The notes under the pieces are model-generated. The model was not told the origin of the DNA and made no database searches. It worked only from the letters and a program-made list of their open reading frames with translations. Source: JAEUHO01 sp046350655 (GTDB taxonomy: Bacteria > Planctomycetota > PLA2 > JAEUHO01). From it: a stretch of 64,000 nt of DNA. Below are positions 1 through 8,530 of the stretch, piece after piece. Positions within the stretch are counted from its first letter, which is position 1; each line of letters starts with the position of its first letter. The stretch spans positions 62,001 to 126,000 of the forward strand of contig JAXMAB010000007.1 of the NCBI GenBank assembly GCA_046350655.1, written 5' to 3'. The position numbers and the translations under genes are program-made.

Positions 1-1201
1 CGCTCGGCAGCCACCGCAGATCCGACGGGGTACAGGTCCAGCAGAGACTCTCGAGCAGGACCCCCATCGCCGTCGACGCCACGCGACCGCCGTGCTCGCG
101 CGCGCCCGCGTCCGGATCGACCGAACCTCGGGCCCCGCAGACGTCGCCGTCCGTCCGCGAGAGCCGTGCGATCGCCTCGAAGAGTGCCCGCTCCCACGCC
201 TCGCCCGGCCCGTGCCCCGCCGCGCGCAGGAGCCCGAAGCGCGCCCACCACCCTTCGAGGTCCTGGCGTACGGCGTCGACGGTGGGGACGGCCTGTTCGA
301 GTTCCCGGATCGCTCGATGGAACCAGGGGTCGACCGCGCGAGGGATCCCGACGGCGAGCCGCAACTGGGCGCGGGTCGCCAAGTCGATCGGCGTCGCCTC
401 GTCCTCGAGGAGCCGGAGGACGGAGTGCCGGACGTCGTCGCCGAGCTCATAGACCGCAACCCGACCGGCGCGGCGCTCGGCCCGGTCGACGACGCCGGCG
501 ACGACGAGCACCCGGAGCCCCCACGCCGTCGCGCGCGGGTCCGCCGACGTGCTCCCGACGGCGCGGCCCCAGGTCCCGTCGGGCCGACGCGACGCGAGCA
601 GCGCGCGGACCGCCCGCTGAGCCACCGGGCGCTGGGCGGCGCTCCCGGTCATCGCCTGCACCTCGACCCACGACCGCACCGCGACGGCCTGGTCGGCGAG
701 CCCGCCCGACAGCGGGCGCGCGCCGAACGAGCCGTCCGCCTGCTGTTCCGACCGCAGCCACCCGATCGCGCGCGTCACGGCCGCACCTTCGGGACCGTCG
801 CTCCGGTTCGTGAACCCCGCCGACAGGAACGCGAGGACCGCGAGCGCCGTGGCGCCGACGTCGCCGTCGGGGGAACTGCCGCCGTCGACGGTCGGCGTCG
901 AGACGGCCTTCCCCTCGCACGCCGTTCCCGGCTCGGCTGCCGACCAGCGTCCGTCCTCCGCCTGGTGGGCCAGCAGCCACGCGCAGGTCGGCGCGACGAT
1001 CCGACGAGGCGCCGGGCGCCGTCGGCCGGGGCCCGGTGGCGCGTCGACCGCGCGGGACGCGACCTCCGACCCGGCCACCGCGGAGGGCTCCGGCGCAGCG
1101 ATGCGTTCGCCCGCCGGGGCGGAATCGCCCCCGCACCCGCCGGACGCGACCGCCACGACGGCGAGCGCGGCGACACGTCGGGCGAGGCGGGCGAGGCGCA
1201 C
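1..1201 (-). CDS. Secreted squalene-cyclase/prenyltransferase-fold repeat protein (3' end cut by window)
   Basis: The reading frame is open from a GTG at 1201 to the window edge, giving about 400 residues with no stop reached. Residues 10-19 form a hydrophobic stretch followed by Cys23 in a weak lipobox (SGGC), so it is probably exported, perhaps as a lipoprotein. Repeated alpha-alpha units ending in QxxDGxW-like motifs are visible: WLLAHQAEDGRW (75-86), a unit ending QQADGSFG, and one ending RRPDGTWG. This is the fold of terpenoid cyclases and prenyltransferase beta subunits, but the acidic catalytic motif of true cyclases is not seen, so enzyme activity is doubtful. A TACGTT box lies 9 nt upstream of the GTG. 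The gene is divergent from the kelch gene at 1360, and a relative lies at 3027. Confidence 0.6.
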   Translation of the reverse strand, partial: MRLARLARRVAALAVVAVASGGCGGDSAPAGERIAAPEPSAVAGSEVASRAVDAPPGPGRRRPAPRRIVAPTCAWLLAHQAEDGRWSAAEPGTACEGKAVSTPTVDGGSSPDGDVGATALAVLAFLSAGFTNRSDGPEGAAVTRAIGWLRSEQQADGSFGARPLSGGLADQAVAVRSWVEVQAMTGSAAQRPVAQRAVRALLASRRPDGTWGRAVGSTSADPRATAWGLRVLVVAGVVDRAERRAGRVAVYELGDDVRHSVLRLLEDEATPIDLATRAQLRLAVGIPRAVDPWFHRAIRELEQAVPTVDAVRQDLEGWWARFGLLRAAGHGPGEAWERALFEAIARLSRTDGDVCGARGSVDPDAGAREHGGRVASTAMGVLLESLCWTCTPSDLRWLPS

Positions 1202-1359
1202 GATTCGTCGAACGTACCGCCGTCCGCCGGCGTTCGGAGAAGGGGTCGATCGTCCGGAAGGCGGCCCCCGGTCGTCCCGGGGGGGTGCCCGACGGTCTAC
1301 AATCGGTCGGCCTGCTGGCGACGGCTTCGGGCGATCGGGCGACGGGCCCCTAGACGACG

Positions 1360-2904
1360 ATGCGCACCCCTGACACCCCGCGGTTCCCGGCCCGGACCCT
1401 GCGCTCCCTCGGCACGCTCCTGCTGATCGCCGGCCTCGTCGCCGCGTGCGGGGGCGGAGGTGGCGGTGGCGGTGGCGGCGGCACCCCGGTCTCGCCGTTC
1501 GTCGTGGCGACCCTCTCCCCCGCCGACGGCGCGAACGGCGTCGCGACGAACGTCCACGTCCTCGTCACGTTCTCCCTGCCGGTGGCCCCCTCCAGCGTCA
1601 CCGCGTCCGCCGTGGCCGTCGGCAACACCGAGAACGGCGGCGTCGCGGGCACCGTCGGCCTCGTCGCGGACGGCCTCGGGACCACCCTCGAGTTCTCGCC
1701 CTCGGCGCCCCTCGCGGCCTCCAAGACCTACAGCATCGTCGTCTCGGCCGCCCTCCGCTCCACCGCGGGCGACGCGCTCGGCGGTGACCGCACCTTCATC
1801 TTCCGCACCGGCACCGGCGGCGGCGCCGTCCTGCCGCCCGCGAGCGCGCTGCAGCCGACCAGCGGCCGCCTCCAGCAGGGCCGCCGCAACCACACCGCCA
1901 CCCTGCTCGCCAGCGGCTCCGTCCTGGTCGCCGGCGGGTTCATCCAGGGCACGACGATCACCGACCGCGCGGAGACGTTCTCCCCGGGCACCCAGACCTT
2001 CGCCACGATCACCGCCCGGATGCAGCACGCGCGCGCCGGTCACACCGCGACCCGCCTCGCCGACGGCCGCGTCCTCCTCGCGGGCGGCTACTACGAGATC
2101 AACCCCGGCACGTTGAACGTCACCGCGACCGCCGAGGTCTACGACCCCGCCGACGGCTCCTTCACCGCGGTCGGGTCGATGGGCACGCCGCGCGCCGACC
2201 ACGCGGCCCTCCGCCTCCCGGACGGGCGCGTCCTCGTCACGGGCGGCAGCGAGCTGCAGGGCGCGTTCCTCGCCGACCACTCGAGCGTCGAGGTCTTCAA
2301 CCCGACGACGGGCCAGTTCACCGCCTGGCCCGTGTCGATGAGCCACACGCGCGCCACCCACGCGATGATCGACCTCCTCGACGGCCGGTGGCTCCTCGTC
2401 GCCGGCTCCGACACCGACCTCCGCCCCGAGACGTTCTCGACGACCACCGGTCAGTTCACGCCCTTCGCCGCCGCGACGCCCGACCGCGCGCGCTTCGGCG
2501 CGGCCGCGGCGGCGTTCCCGTCGGGGTCGGTCTCGGTCGTCGGCGGCGAGGCGCTCGGCGAGGTCCTCTACTTCGACCGCGGCACCACGGCGCTGATCAA
2601 CTCCGGCAGCGGGACGTCGAAGCCGCGCTCCTACGGCACCGCCACCGCGATCGGCCCCGGCCGCGTCCTCGTGGCGGGCGGCATCGACTTCTCGAACGGC
2701 AGCTTCGTCCTCGCGACCTGCGACCTCGTCGTCGAGGGCGGCGTCGCGGGCAGCGAGACCTACGCGACCGCGGTCCGGTTCCCGACGGGCATGGCGAACC
2801 ACACGGCGACGGTGCTCGGCGACGGCCGCATCCTGTTCTGCGGCGGCCTCAACCCGACGGGCGGCCTGCCCGAGTACGACGGCGCGTACCTCTTCACGCC
2901 CTGA
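1360..2904 (+). CDS. Kelch-repeat lipoprotein with N-terminal Ig-like (SbsA/Big_5) domain
   Basis: The 514-residue protein begins with a lipoprotein signal peptide with lipobox LVAAC (Cys30), followed by a run of 11 glycines that would tether the protein to the membrane. Residues about 46-150 look like a bacterial Ig-like SbsA domain (FSPSAPLAASKTYSIVV, then FIFRTG). The rest is a kelch-type beta-propeller with recurring blades such as GSVLVAGGF, GRVLLAGGY, GRVLVTGGS, GRVLVAGGI and GRILFCGGL. The likely role is ligand or surface binding; no catalytic motif is seen. A TACAAT box at 1298-1303 may be the -10 element. No Shine-Dalgarno sequence is obvious before the ATG. Confidence 0.8.
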   Translation: MRTPDTPRFPARTLRSLGTLLLIAGLVAACGGGGGGGGGGGTPVSPFVVATLSPADGANGVATNVHVLVTFSLPVAPSSVTASAVAVGNTENGGVAGTVGLVADGLGTTLEFSPSAPLAASKTYSIVVSAALRSTAGDALGGDRTFIFRTGTGGGAVLPPASALQPTSGRLQQGRRNHTATLLASGSVLVAGGFIQGTTITDRAETFSPGTQTFATITARMQHARAGHTATRLADGRVLLAGGYYEINPGTLNVTATAEVYDPADGSFTAVGSMGTPRADHAALRLPDGRVLVTGGSELQGAFLADHSSVEVFNPTTGQFTAWPVSMSHTRATHAMIDLLDGRWLLVAGSDTDLRPETFSTTTGQFTPFAAATPDRARFGAAAAAFPSGSVSVVGGEALGEVLYFDRGTTALINSGSGTSKPRSYGTATAIGPGRVLVAGGIDFSNGSFVLATCDLVVEGGVAGSETYATAVRFPTGMANHTATVLGDGRILFCGGLNPTGGLPEYDGAYLFTP

Positions 2905-3015
2905 CCCCGCGTCCGCGACCCGCGCCGGAGCGGTCGGGCGCCCGGGACGTCGACGCCACGGCCTTCGGCCCGCCTCCGCTCGCGGTCCGGGCCCTGCGTC
3001 CCCCGCGCGGCGGGG

Positions 3016-3027
3016 CGGGCCTCGCGT
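3016..3027 (-). repeat. Dispersed GCGAGGCCCG word, copy next to a stop codon
   Basis: On the minus strand this 12-mer reads ACGCGAGGCCCG, and its A is the last base of the stop codon of the gene at 3027. The same TGACGCGAGGCCCG junction recurs at 34970. Confidence 0.8.
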
Positions 3028-4322
3028 CACCTCGGCGCGACCGGCTCCTTGGCCTTCGGCGCGGGCTCCTTCGGCGGCGCCGTCTCGCCCGGCGCCGACG
3101 AGATGTTCGGCTCGCTCGGCGTGACCGTCGCGTTCGTGATGCGGAACGACGAGCGCTTGAGGAACAGCAGCGCGAAACACGTGTCCACCACGTCGCCCGC
3201 CTGCCACGAGCCGCGATCGTCCTGCTCCATCAGCAGCAGCTCGGCGCCGTCGAGGTACCAGTCGGTGCGCCCGAGGAAGCGCAGGTGCGCCACGACGCCC
3301 ATGCGCTCGAGCCCGTACAGGTAGTAGTAGTGCCACGTCGGCCCGGCGCCCGGGTTGTCGACGACGGAGAAGTTCGTCTGCATCCACGCGAGCGCGTCGC
3401 GGATCGCCTCGCGCGTGCGCTGGCGGTCCTCGCCGGTGAACTTGCGCGACTTCCACAACATGCTCTGGCAGATCATCAGCCCCGCGGCGCCCGCGGTGGT
3501 CATCGCGCCGGTCGTGCGCATCCCCTTCGCGACGTACTTGAAGCCGCGCGCCTTCGCCTTCTCCTTCCACTCGACCCGGTAGTCGCCGCGGACCTCGTTG
3601 CCGCGCAGCTCGACCTCCGCGCCGTCGGCGTCCTGGTGGTCGAGCAGGAACGCGAGCGACGCGCGCCAGACCTCGAGCGGCACCTTCAGCCCGCAGCGGT
3701 CCGCCGCCTTGAGGCCGAGGAGCGCGTACTGCGTGTTGGAGAGGTCGAACCCGCCCTCGGGGTAGCGCCAGTAGCCGCCCGTCTGGTGCCCGACGAGGAA
3801 GTCGACGCCCTGCTTCATCCAGGCGAGGTCCTCCTTCGTCATGTTCTCGGCGCACGGCTCGGGCACGACGCGGTTGCCGTAGCGGTCGACCTCCTCCTTC
3901 GCGAACGGGTCGGGCGCCGGGTCGTACTTGGCGTCGAGCGCCATCATCAGCACCGCGACCTCGTAGACCTTCAGCATCTTCTGCTGCTTCAGGTACGCGA
4001 ACGCGCGGGTGATCTTCGGGTGGCCGGGCGGGATGCCGCACTTGAGCAGCGCGAGCGTCGCGAGGGCCGTCGGCCCCATCGGGTAGCCCTGCGCCTGCAC
4101 GGACGTCCACGAGCCGTCCTCGCGCTGGTGCGTCAGGAGCCAGTTCGCCCCGCGGACGATGGCCTCGAGCACGCGCCCGCGGAACTCGGCCGGGTAGGCC
4201 TGGTTGTCGAACTTCTGCTCGTCCTTGCCGAAGTCCGCCGCGGCATCGCGGGACCCGGCCGACACCCCGACCCCGAGCAGCGCGGCGAGCAGCAGCAGCG
4301 GGAGCAGGCGGCCTCGGCGCAT
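3027..4322 (-). CDS. Secreted squalene-cyclase/prenyltransferase-fold repeat protein
   Basis: The 431-residue product starts with a hydrophobic signal peptide (RLLPLLLLAALLGVGVSAGS). It continues with repeated helical hairpins of the terpenoid-cyclase/prenyltransferase fold: NWLLTHQREDGSW, DFLVGHQTGGYWRYPEG, AFLLDHQDADG and LLLMEQDDRGSWQAGD. Such proteins are common as large paralogous sets in Planctomycetota and lack the cyclase catalytic acid motif, so the role is unknown, perhaps cell-surface binding. The C-terminus is a low-complexity Pro/Lys/Glu tail. The ATG at 4322 is preferred to upstream codons because the signal peptide begins there; a TAGACT box ends 8 nt before it. It is a distant paralogue of the protein at 1-1201. 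Confidence 0.75.
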   Translation of the reverse strand: MRRGRLLPLLLLAALLGVGVSAGSRDAAADFGKDEQKFDNQAYPAEFRGRVLEAIVRGANWLLTHQREDGSWTSVQAQGYPMGPTALATLALLKCGIPPGHPKITRAFAYLKQQKMLKVYEVAVLMMALDAKYDPAPDPFAKEEVDRYGNRVVPEPCAENMTKEDLAWMKQGVDFLVGHQTGGYWRYPEGGFDLSNTQYALLGLKAADRCGLKVPLEVWRASLAFLLDHQDADGAEVELRGNEVRGDYRVEWKEKAKARGFKYVAKGMRTTGAMTTAGAAGLMICQSMLWKSRKFTGEDRQRTREAIRDALAWMQTNFSVVDNPGAGPTWHYYYLYGLERMGVVAHLRFLGRTDWYLDGAELLLMEQDDRGSWQAGDVVDTCFALLFLKRSSFRITNATVTPSEPNISSAPGETAPPKEPAPKAKEPVAPR

Positions 4323-4398
4323 GGCATCGCAGTCTACGCCGGGACCCTGGTCCCGGGACACCCCCGGGTGCGGTTCCGTGCGTCCCCTCTTCAAACGA

Positions 4399-4431
4399 CG
4401 GGGGCCCGGCCGTCGCACGGCCGGGCCCCCG
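4399..4431 (-). terminator. Strong hairpin downstream of mdh
   Basis: A perfect 15-bp stem (4399-4413 with 4417-4431) closes a 3-nt loop CGC. On the minus strand it is followed by a short T-containing stretch (TCGTTTGA). It lies between mdh and the downstream squalene-fold gene, both leftward, and probably ends the mdh transcript. Confidence 0.7.
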
Positions 4432-4458
4432 GGGACGGGTTCGGGATCGGAAGGCCCG

Positions 4459-4471
4459 CGGGCCTCGCGGT
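4459..4471 (-). repeat. Dispersed word, ACC-type copy after mdh
   Basis: The minus strand reads ACCGCGAGGCCCG, preceded by CGGG. It overlaps a 14-bp palindrome AGGCCCGCGGGCCT (4452-4465), so it can form a second hairpin just after the mdh stop. Confidence 0.75.
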
Positions 4472-4484
4472 CCCGGACCCCGAG

Positions 4485-5414
4485 CTACAGCATCGGCTTC
4501 GCCTCGGCGATGCCGGTGCGGACGCTCTCGGCGCTCTTCGCCAGCGCGGCCTTCTCGGCGGCGTCGAGCGAGAGGCTGACGACCCGGCGCACGCCGCCGG
4601 CGCCCAGCGCCACGGGCACGCCGAGGTAGATGCCGTCGAAGCCGTACTCGCCCGTCAGGTAGCTGCTGCACGGGAGGATGCGACCGGTGTCGCCGAGGAT
4701 CGCCTCGACCATGAGCGTCGCGCTGGCGGCGGGCGCGTAGTAGGCGCTGCCCGTGCCGAGGAGCTTCACGATCTCGGCGCCGCCGTTGCGGGCGCGGTCG
4801 GCGAGCTTGGCGATCGTCTCGGCGGGCATCAGCTCGCTGAGCGGGACGCCGTTGACCGTCGAGAAGCGCGCGAGCGGCACCATCGTGTCGCCGTGGCCGC
4901 CGAGGATCATCGGGCGGACGTCCTTCACCGAGCAGTGCAGCTCGTCGGCGACGAAGCGCGCGAAGCGGGCGCTGTCGAGCACGCCGGCCATGCCGACGAC
5001 GCGCTGCTTCGGGAAGCCCGTGACCTCCTTCACGACCCACGTCATCACGTCGAGCGGGTTCGTGATGACGACGACGACCGCGTCCGGCGCGTGCTGCTTG
5101 ATGCCGAGCGCCGCGGCCTTCGCGATCTCGACGTTCTTCTTCAGCAGGTCCATGCGGTCCATGCCGGGCTTGCGCGGGAAGCCCGCGGTCACGACCACCA
5201 CCTCGGCGCCGCGAATGACCTCGATCTTGTCCGAGCCCTCGATGCGCGCGTCGAAGTGGAACACCTCGCCGGCCTGGCTCATGTCGAGCGCCTTGCCCGC
5301 GGGGACGCCCGGGAGGATGTCGTACAGGGCGACGTCCGCGAGGTCCTTCGAAGCGATCTGCCACGCCGCCGTGGCGCCCACGTTCCCGCCGCCGATGACC
5401 GCGACCTTGCGCAT
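4485..5414 (-). CDS. mdh: Malate dehydrogenase (LDH-like type)
   Basis: The 309-residue NAD-dependent dehydrogenase interconverts malate and oxaloacetate in the TCA cycle. The N-terminal Rossmann motif GGGNVGATAA is at residues 9-18. The substrate-binding segment FPRKPGMDRMDLL carries the arginines expected of malate-specific enzymes of this group, and catalytic histidine is in GGHGDTMVP. Length is normal for the family. The ATG at 5414 has AAGGAA 7 nt upstream; a longer in-frame extension has no family support. It appears to be a single-gene unit with hairpins downstream. Confidence 0.93.
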   Translation of the reverse strand: MRKVAVIGGGNVGATAAWQIASKDLADVALYDILPGVPAGKALDMSQAGEVFHFDARIEGSDKIEVIRGAEVVVVTAGFPRKPGMDRMDLLKKNVEIAKAAALGIKQHAPDAVVVVITNPLDVMTWVVKEVTGFPKQRVVGMAGVLDSARFARFVADELHCSVKDVRPMILGGHGDTMVPLARFSTVNGVPLSELMPAETIAKLADRARNGGAEIVKLLGTGSAYYAPAASATLMVEAILGDTGRILPCSSYLTGEYGFDGIYLGVPVALGAGGVRRVVSLSLDAAEKAALAKSAESVRTGIAEAKPML

Positions 5415-5579
5415 GGTGAGGTTCCTTGCCGTTGGGTGCTCAGGAGCGCGGGAGACCGTCCGCGCGGGGGCCGACACGGGCCCCGCGGTAGAGAGTAGGA
5501 CACCCCCGCCGGAGGGCCAGCACGGACCGGGGCGCGGCTTACCGCGCGCCGGGCCCCGTGGGCCGCGCGCCGAACTGCG

Positions 5580-6941
5580 TCACCGGCCGGTCGAGACCGC
5601 CGGGGACTGGAGCATCCGCGTGAAGAACGCCGCGGTCTCCTCGTAGCGCGCGAAGTCGGCCTTCAGGCGGTCGTACGCCTTCTGGACCAGGGCGCGGCGC
5701 TCGGCGTCCGGGAGGTCGCGGCGGGCCTCGAGGGCCTGAACCGCACCAAGCGAGTCCCGCATCGCCTGCGTGGCCCGGACGTAGTTGCTGGCCGCGTTCC
5801 GCAGGTTCTCGAACGCGATCTCCTTGTCCTCGGGCTTGTTCGCGAGCTTCCAGGGGTGGGCCCGGAGGTCCTCGAGGACGTCGGAGAGGTTGTGGGCGCC
5901 CTCGGACACGCGCGACAGGATCTCGTCGAGGTCGCGGCCGACCTCGCCGACGACGCCCTGGACGCGGGTGCCGAGGCCGGAGAACTCCTTCACCGAGCTC
6001 TCGGCGGAGGCGACGGTCGCGGCGACGCCGTCGAGGATCGCGTCGACCTTCGGGCCGGCGCGGGCCACGATGCCCTCGATATCGGCCGAGGCCTTCTTGA
6101 GGTGGCCGAGCATCTCGCGGACGTCGGCCGTGATGTCCTTGACGCCCTGCGACGCGTCGGACGCGAGGCCCTTGACCGACGTCGCGGCGTCGGCGAGCCG
6201 GCCCGCGATCTCGTCGATGCGGCGGCGGGTGGTCGCGAGCGCCTCGCGCAGGTCGCTCGACGCGGCGAGCACGTTCTCCTGGATGCCGGAGAGGTCGATC
6301 ACCGCGATCTTGGCGCGCACGTCGGCGATGGCCGCGCGCACGTCGGCGAGCACGAGGTTCGCGTTGTCCGCGACGGTCCCCACCTTCTCGGCGAGCTGCT
6401 GGATCGAGCGCTGGATGTCGGCGATGTCGCCCGCGGCCGTGGTGAGGATCGGCGCGTCCTTCGTGTCCGCGGGGACGAGGTCGTCGCGCGAGAGGCCGGG
6501 CAGCAGCGCGAGCTCGCGCGCGCCCGTGAGGTTGACGGTGATCTGGCCGCGCGTGCCCTTCGGGATCACCTGCTTCTCGTCGAGGAGCTCGACGACGGCG
6601 GTCACGAACACCTCGCGGGCCTCGCCGGGGTCGCCGGGCTTGAGCCGCAGCCGCGCGCGGTCGTCGTTCGTGAGCGGCAGCGTCTTCCCGTCGGCCCCGG
6701 GTACGCCTCGGACCTCGGTCGCCTGGCCGACGGCCTTCACCGTGCCGATGCGGAGGCCGTTCATCATCACGGGGTCGCCGACGTGCGGCGCCGCGAAGCC
6801 CTGCGCGAACCGCAGGTGGATCGACGGCCCCTTGGCCCACGGCAGCCGCGAGCCGCCCGCGCGGAAGAGCACGAACAGGAGCCCCGCCAACGCGACGAGG
6901 AACATCAGGCCGGCCTTGAGCTCTGCCTGTTTGGTGTACAT
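5580..6941 (-). CDS. mlaD: MlaD/MCE-family lipid-transport protein
   Basis: The 453-residue protein has one N-terminal membrane anchor (residues about 10-27, GLMFLVALAGLLFVLF) and then an MCE domain (GDPVMMNGLRIGTVKAVG). A long helical region rich in Ala, Asp and Val follows, as in MCE proteins that form a periplasmic tube. It would bind and pass phospholipids or other hydrophobic substrates from the MlaE permease across the periplasm. It is the last gene of the leftward operon, 15 bp after mlaE. The ATPase expected for this transporter is not encoded in the cluster. Confidence 0.85.
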   Translation of the reverse strand: MYTKQAELKAGLMFLVALAGLLFVLFRAGGSRLPWAKGPSIHLRFAQGFAAPHVGDPVMMNGLRIGTVKAVGQATEVRGVPGADGKTLPLTNDDRARLRLKPGDPGEAREVFVTAVVELLDEKQVIPKGTRGQITVNLTGARELALLPGLSRDDLVPADTKDAPILTTAAGDIADIQRSIQQLAEKVGTVADNANLVLADVRAAIADVRAKIAVIDLSGIQENVLAASSDLREALATTRRRIDEIAGRLADAATSVKGLASDASQGVKDITADVREMLGHLKKASADIEGIVARAGPKVDAILDGVAATVASAESSVKEFSGLGTRVQGVVGEVGRDLDEILSRVSEGAHNLSDVLEDLRAHPWKLANKPEDKEIAFENLRNAASNYVRATQAMRDSLGAVQALEARRDLPDAERRALVQKAYDRLKADFARYEETAAFFTRMLQSPAVSTGR

Positions 6942-6956
6942 GGGGCCCGGGTGAGT

Positions 6957-7763
6957 CTACTGGAACAGGAGGAAGTAGTTGAGGACCGCGTCGGCGGCCA
7001 CGATCAGGAGGATGCAGGAGACGACCGCCTGGGTCGTCACCCGCCCCACCCCCTCGGCGCCGCCCTTCACCTGGAACCCCTGGTAGCAGCCCACCAGGCC
7101 GATGATGGTGCCGAAGACGACGCTCTTCTGGAAGCCGTGCCAGATGTCGTCCCGGCCGAGCTGGTCCCAGCCCCGCTCGTAGTAGACCGTCGGGCTGATG
7201 CCGAGCAGGTGCTGGGCCACGAGCTGGCCGCCGAAGATCCCGACGAGGTCGCCGAGGACGGTCACGCAGGGGATCATGGTGACCGTCGCGATCAGGCGGG
7301 GCGCGACGAGGAAGCGCACCGGGTGGAGGCCGGTCGTCCGCAGGGCCGTGACCTCCTCGGTGACGACCATGGTGCCGATCTCGGCGGCGAGCGCGGCGCC
7401 GATGTACCCGGTCATGATGATGGCGGTCAGCAGCGGGCCCAGCTCGAGCACGATGCCGATCGACATCAGGTTGCCGACGTACTCCGTGAACCCCGTCGCG
7501 ATCGACTGGAGGATGTTGCCGCCGATGAGGGCGAGGATCATCCCGACGAAGAAGTTCACCTGGAACACGACGAGCAGCGACCGCGGCCCGACGCGCACCA
7601 TCTGCGTCCACACCTCCTTCACGCGGATGGGCCGGCCGCGGAAGGGCCCCACGACGGTGTGGCGGACCGTGTCGGCCGCGAGCGCACCGATGCCGCCGAC
7701 GTAGCGCACGAAGCGCAACGCGCCGTCGCCGACGGTCTCGAGGAGGGCGAGCGGGCCCGGCAC
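6957..7763 (-). CDS. mlaE: MlaE-family ABC transporter permease
   Basis: The 268-residue integral membrane protein has the length and signature segments of MlaE permeases: QVNFFVGMILALIGGNILQ, ELGPLLTAIIMTGYIGAALAAEIGTM, and the coupling region EEVTALRTTGLHPVRFLVAPRL. It should form the inner-membrane core of a phospholipid or sterol-type MCE transporter with the adjacent MlaD protein. It follows the STAS gene by 12 bp and precedes mlaD by 15 bp, so co-transcription is likely. No MlaF-type ATPase lies next to it, so the ATPase must be elsewhere or shared. Confidence 0.9.
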   Translation of the reverse strand: MPGPLALLETVGDGALRFVRYVGGIGALAADTVRHTVVGPFRGRPIRVKEVWTQMVRVGPRSLLVVFQVNFFVGMILALIGGNILQSIATGFTEYVGNLMSIGIVLELGPLLTAIIMTGYIGAALAAEIGTMVVTEEVTALRTTGLHPVRFLVAPRLIATVTMIPCVTVLGDLVGIFGGQLVAQHLLGISPTVYYERGWDQLGRDDIWHGFQKSVVFGTIIGLVGCYQGFQVKGGAEGVGRVTTQAVVSCILLIVAADAVLNYFLLFQ

Positions 7764-7775
7764 GTCGCCTCCCGG

Positions 7776-8102
7776 CTACTTGGTCGCGTCCTCGCGCGTC
7801 TCGCGGATGTCGAAGATCGAGATGAGGTTCGACAGCTTGAAGAGGTTGCGGACCGCGGGCGCCAGCCCGCAGAGCCGCAGGCGCCCGCCGAACTTGCCGA
7901 CGGCCTGCAGGGCCTCGATGAGCGTGGCGAGGCCGCTCGAGTCGATGAACGCGACCTTCGTCAGGTCCACGACGATCGGGGTGGACTTCCGCTCCAGCGC
8001 CTCGCGGAGGCGCCCGCGGAGCTCCGGGCTCGTGTGCATGTCCACCTGGCCCTCGACGACCAGGAGGACGCCCTTGGCGAGCTGCTCGACGGTGACGTTC
8101 AT
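7776..8102 (-). CDS. STAS-domain protein (anti-anti-sigma / MlaB-like)
   Basis: The 108-residue protein is a single STAS domain. It keeps the conserved serine of the SpoIIAA/RsbV family in FIDSSGLATLIEA (residues about 53-65), which is phosphorylated by a partner kinase in known systems. Its ATG overlaps the stop of the upstream RsbW-like kinase gene in an ATGA arrangement, implying coupled translation and a partner-switch pair. Because mlaE follows directly, it may instead be the MlaB-like STAS subunit of the transporter. The two roles cannot be separated from sequence alone. Confidence 0.85.
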   Translation of the reverse strand: MNVTVEQLAKGVLLVVEGQVDMHTSPELRGRLREALERKSTPIVVDLTKVAFIDSSGLATLIEALQAVGKFGGRLRLCGLAPAVRNLFKLSNLISIFDIRETREDATK

Positions 8103-8530
8103 GACGCTCCTCCGGGGACGCGCTTGACCAACGTGAGGGTGGTGCCCCCGAACTCGTTCTTGCGGTACTCCACCACGTCCATGGTGGTCTTCATCAGATG
8201 CACGCCGAGCCCGCCCGGCCGGACCTGGTCCAGCGGCCGCGACGCGATCCTCGCCGGGTCGACGAAGACCGCCCGGTCCTCGATCTGCAGGTCGAACAGC
8301 CCGGTCGGCGCGCGCAGGCGCAGCGTGACGGGCTGGTCGTGGCGGTCCTTGTAGGCGTGACGGATCACGTTCGTGAACCCCTCGACGACGGCGAGCTCGA
8401 TGCGGCCGCGTTCGTCGTCCGAGAATCCCGCGGCCGACGCCCCCTCGCCGGCCAGCGTCCGCACGAAGAGGAGGAGGCGAGGGTCGGACGGGAGCGTCGC
8501 GTGGAACACGAGGTCAACGGGGTGCGCCAT
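8099..8530 (-). CDS. RsbW/SpoIIAB-like ATP-binding kinase (HATPase_c_2)
   Basis: The 143-residue protein has the GHKL ATPase layout of anti-sigma-factor kinases. The N box is ELAVVEGFTNVIRHAY (residues about 48-63), a G1-like region is IEDRAVFVDPA, and the G2 box is GGLGVHLMKTTMD. It would bind ATP and phosphorylate the STAS protein encoded next (4-bp overlap), releasing or holding a third partner. No sigma factor is encoded nearby, so the final target may be another regulator or the Mla transporter. The ATG at 8530 lies inside the end of the upstream HEAT gene (17-bp overlap). Confidence 0.85.
   Translation of the reverse strand: MAHPVDLVFHATLPSDPRLLLFVRTLAGEGASAAGFSDDERGRIELAVVEGFTNVIRHAYKDRHDQPVTLRLRAPTGLFDLQIEDRAVFVDPARIASRPLDQVRPGGLGVHLMKTTMDVVEYRKNEFGGTTLTLVKRVPGGAS

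Noticed and set aside
1297..5364. A very long open frame antiparallel or offset to several recognised genes (more than 1300 codons on the minus strand).
   Set aside because: It crosses the kelch gene, the squalene-fold gene and mdh in the wrong frame and reads as Arg/Ala/Pro-rich low-complexity sequence, the usual shadow in GC-rich DNA.
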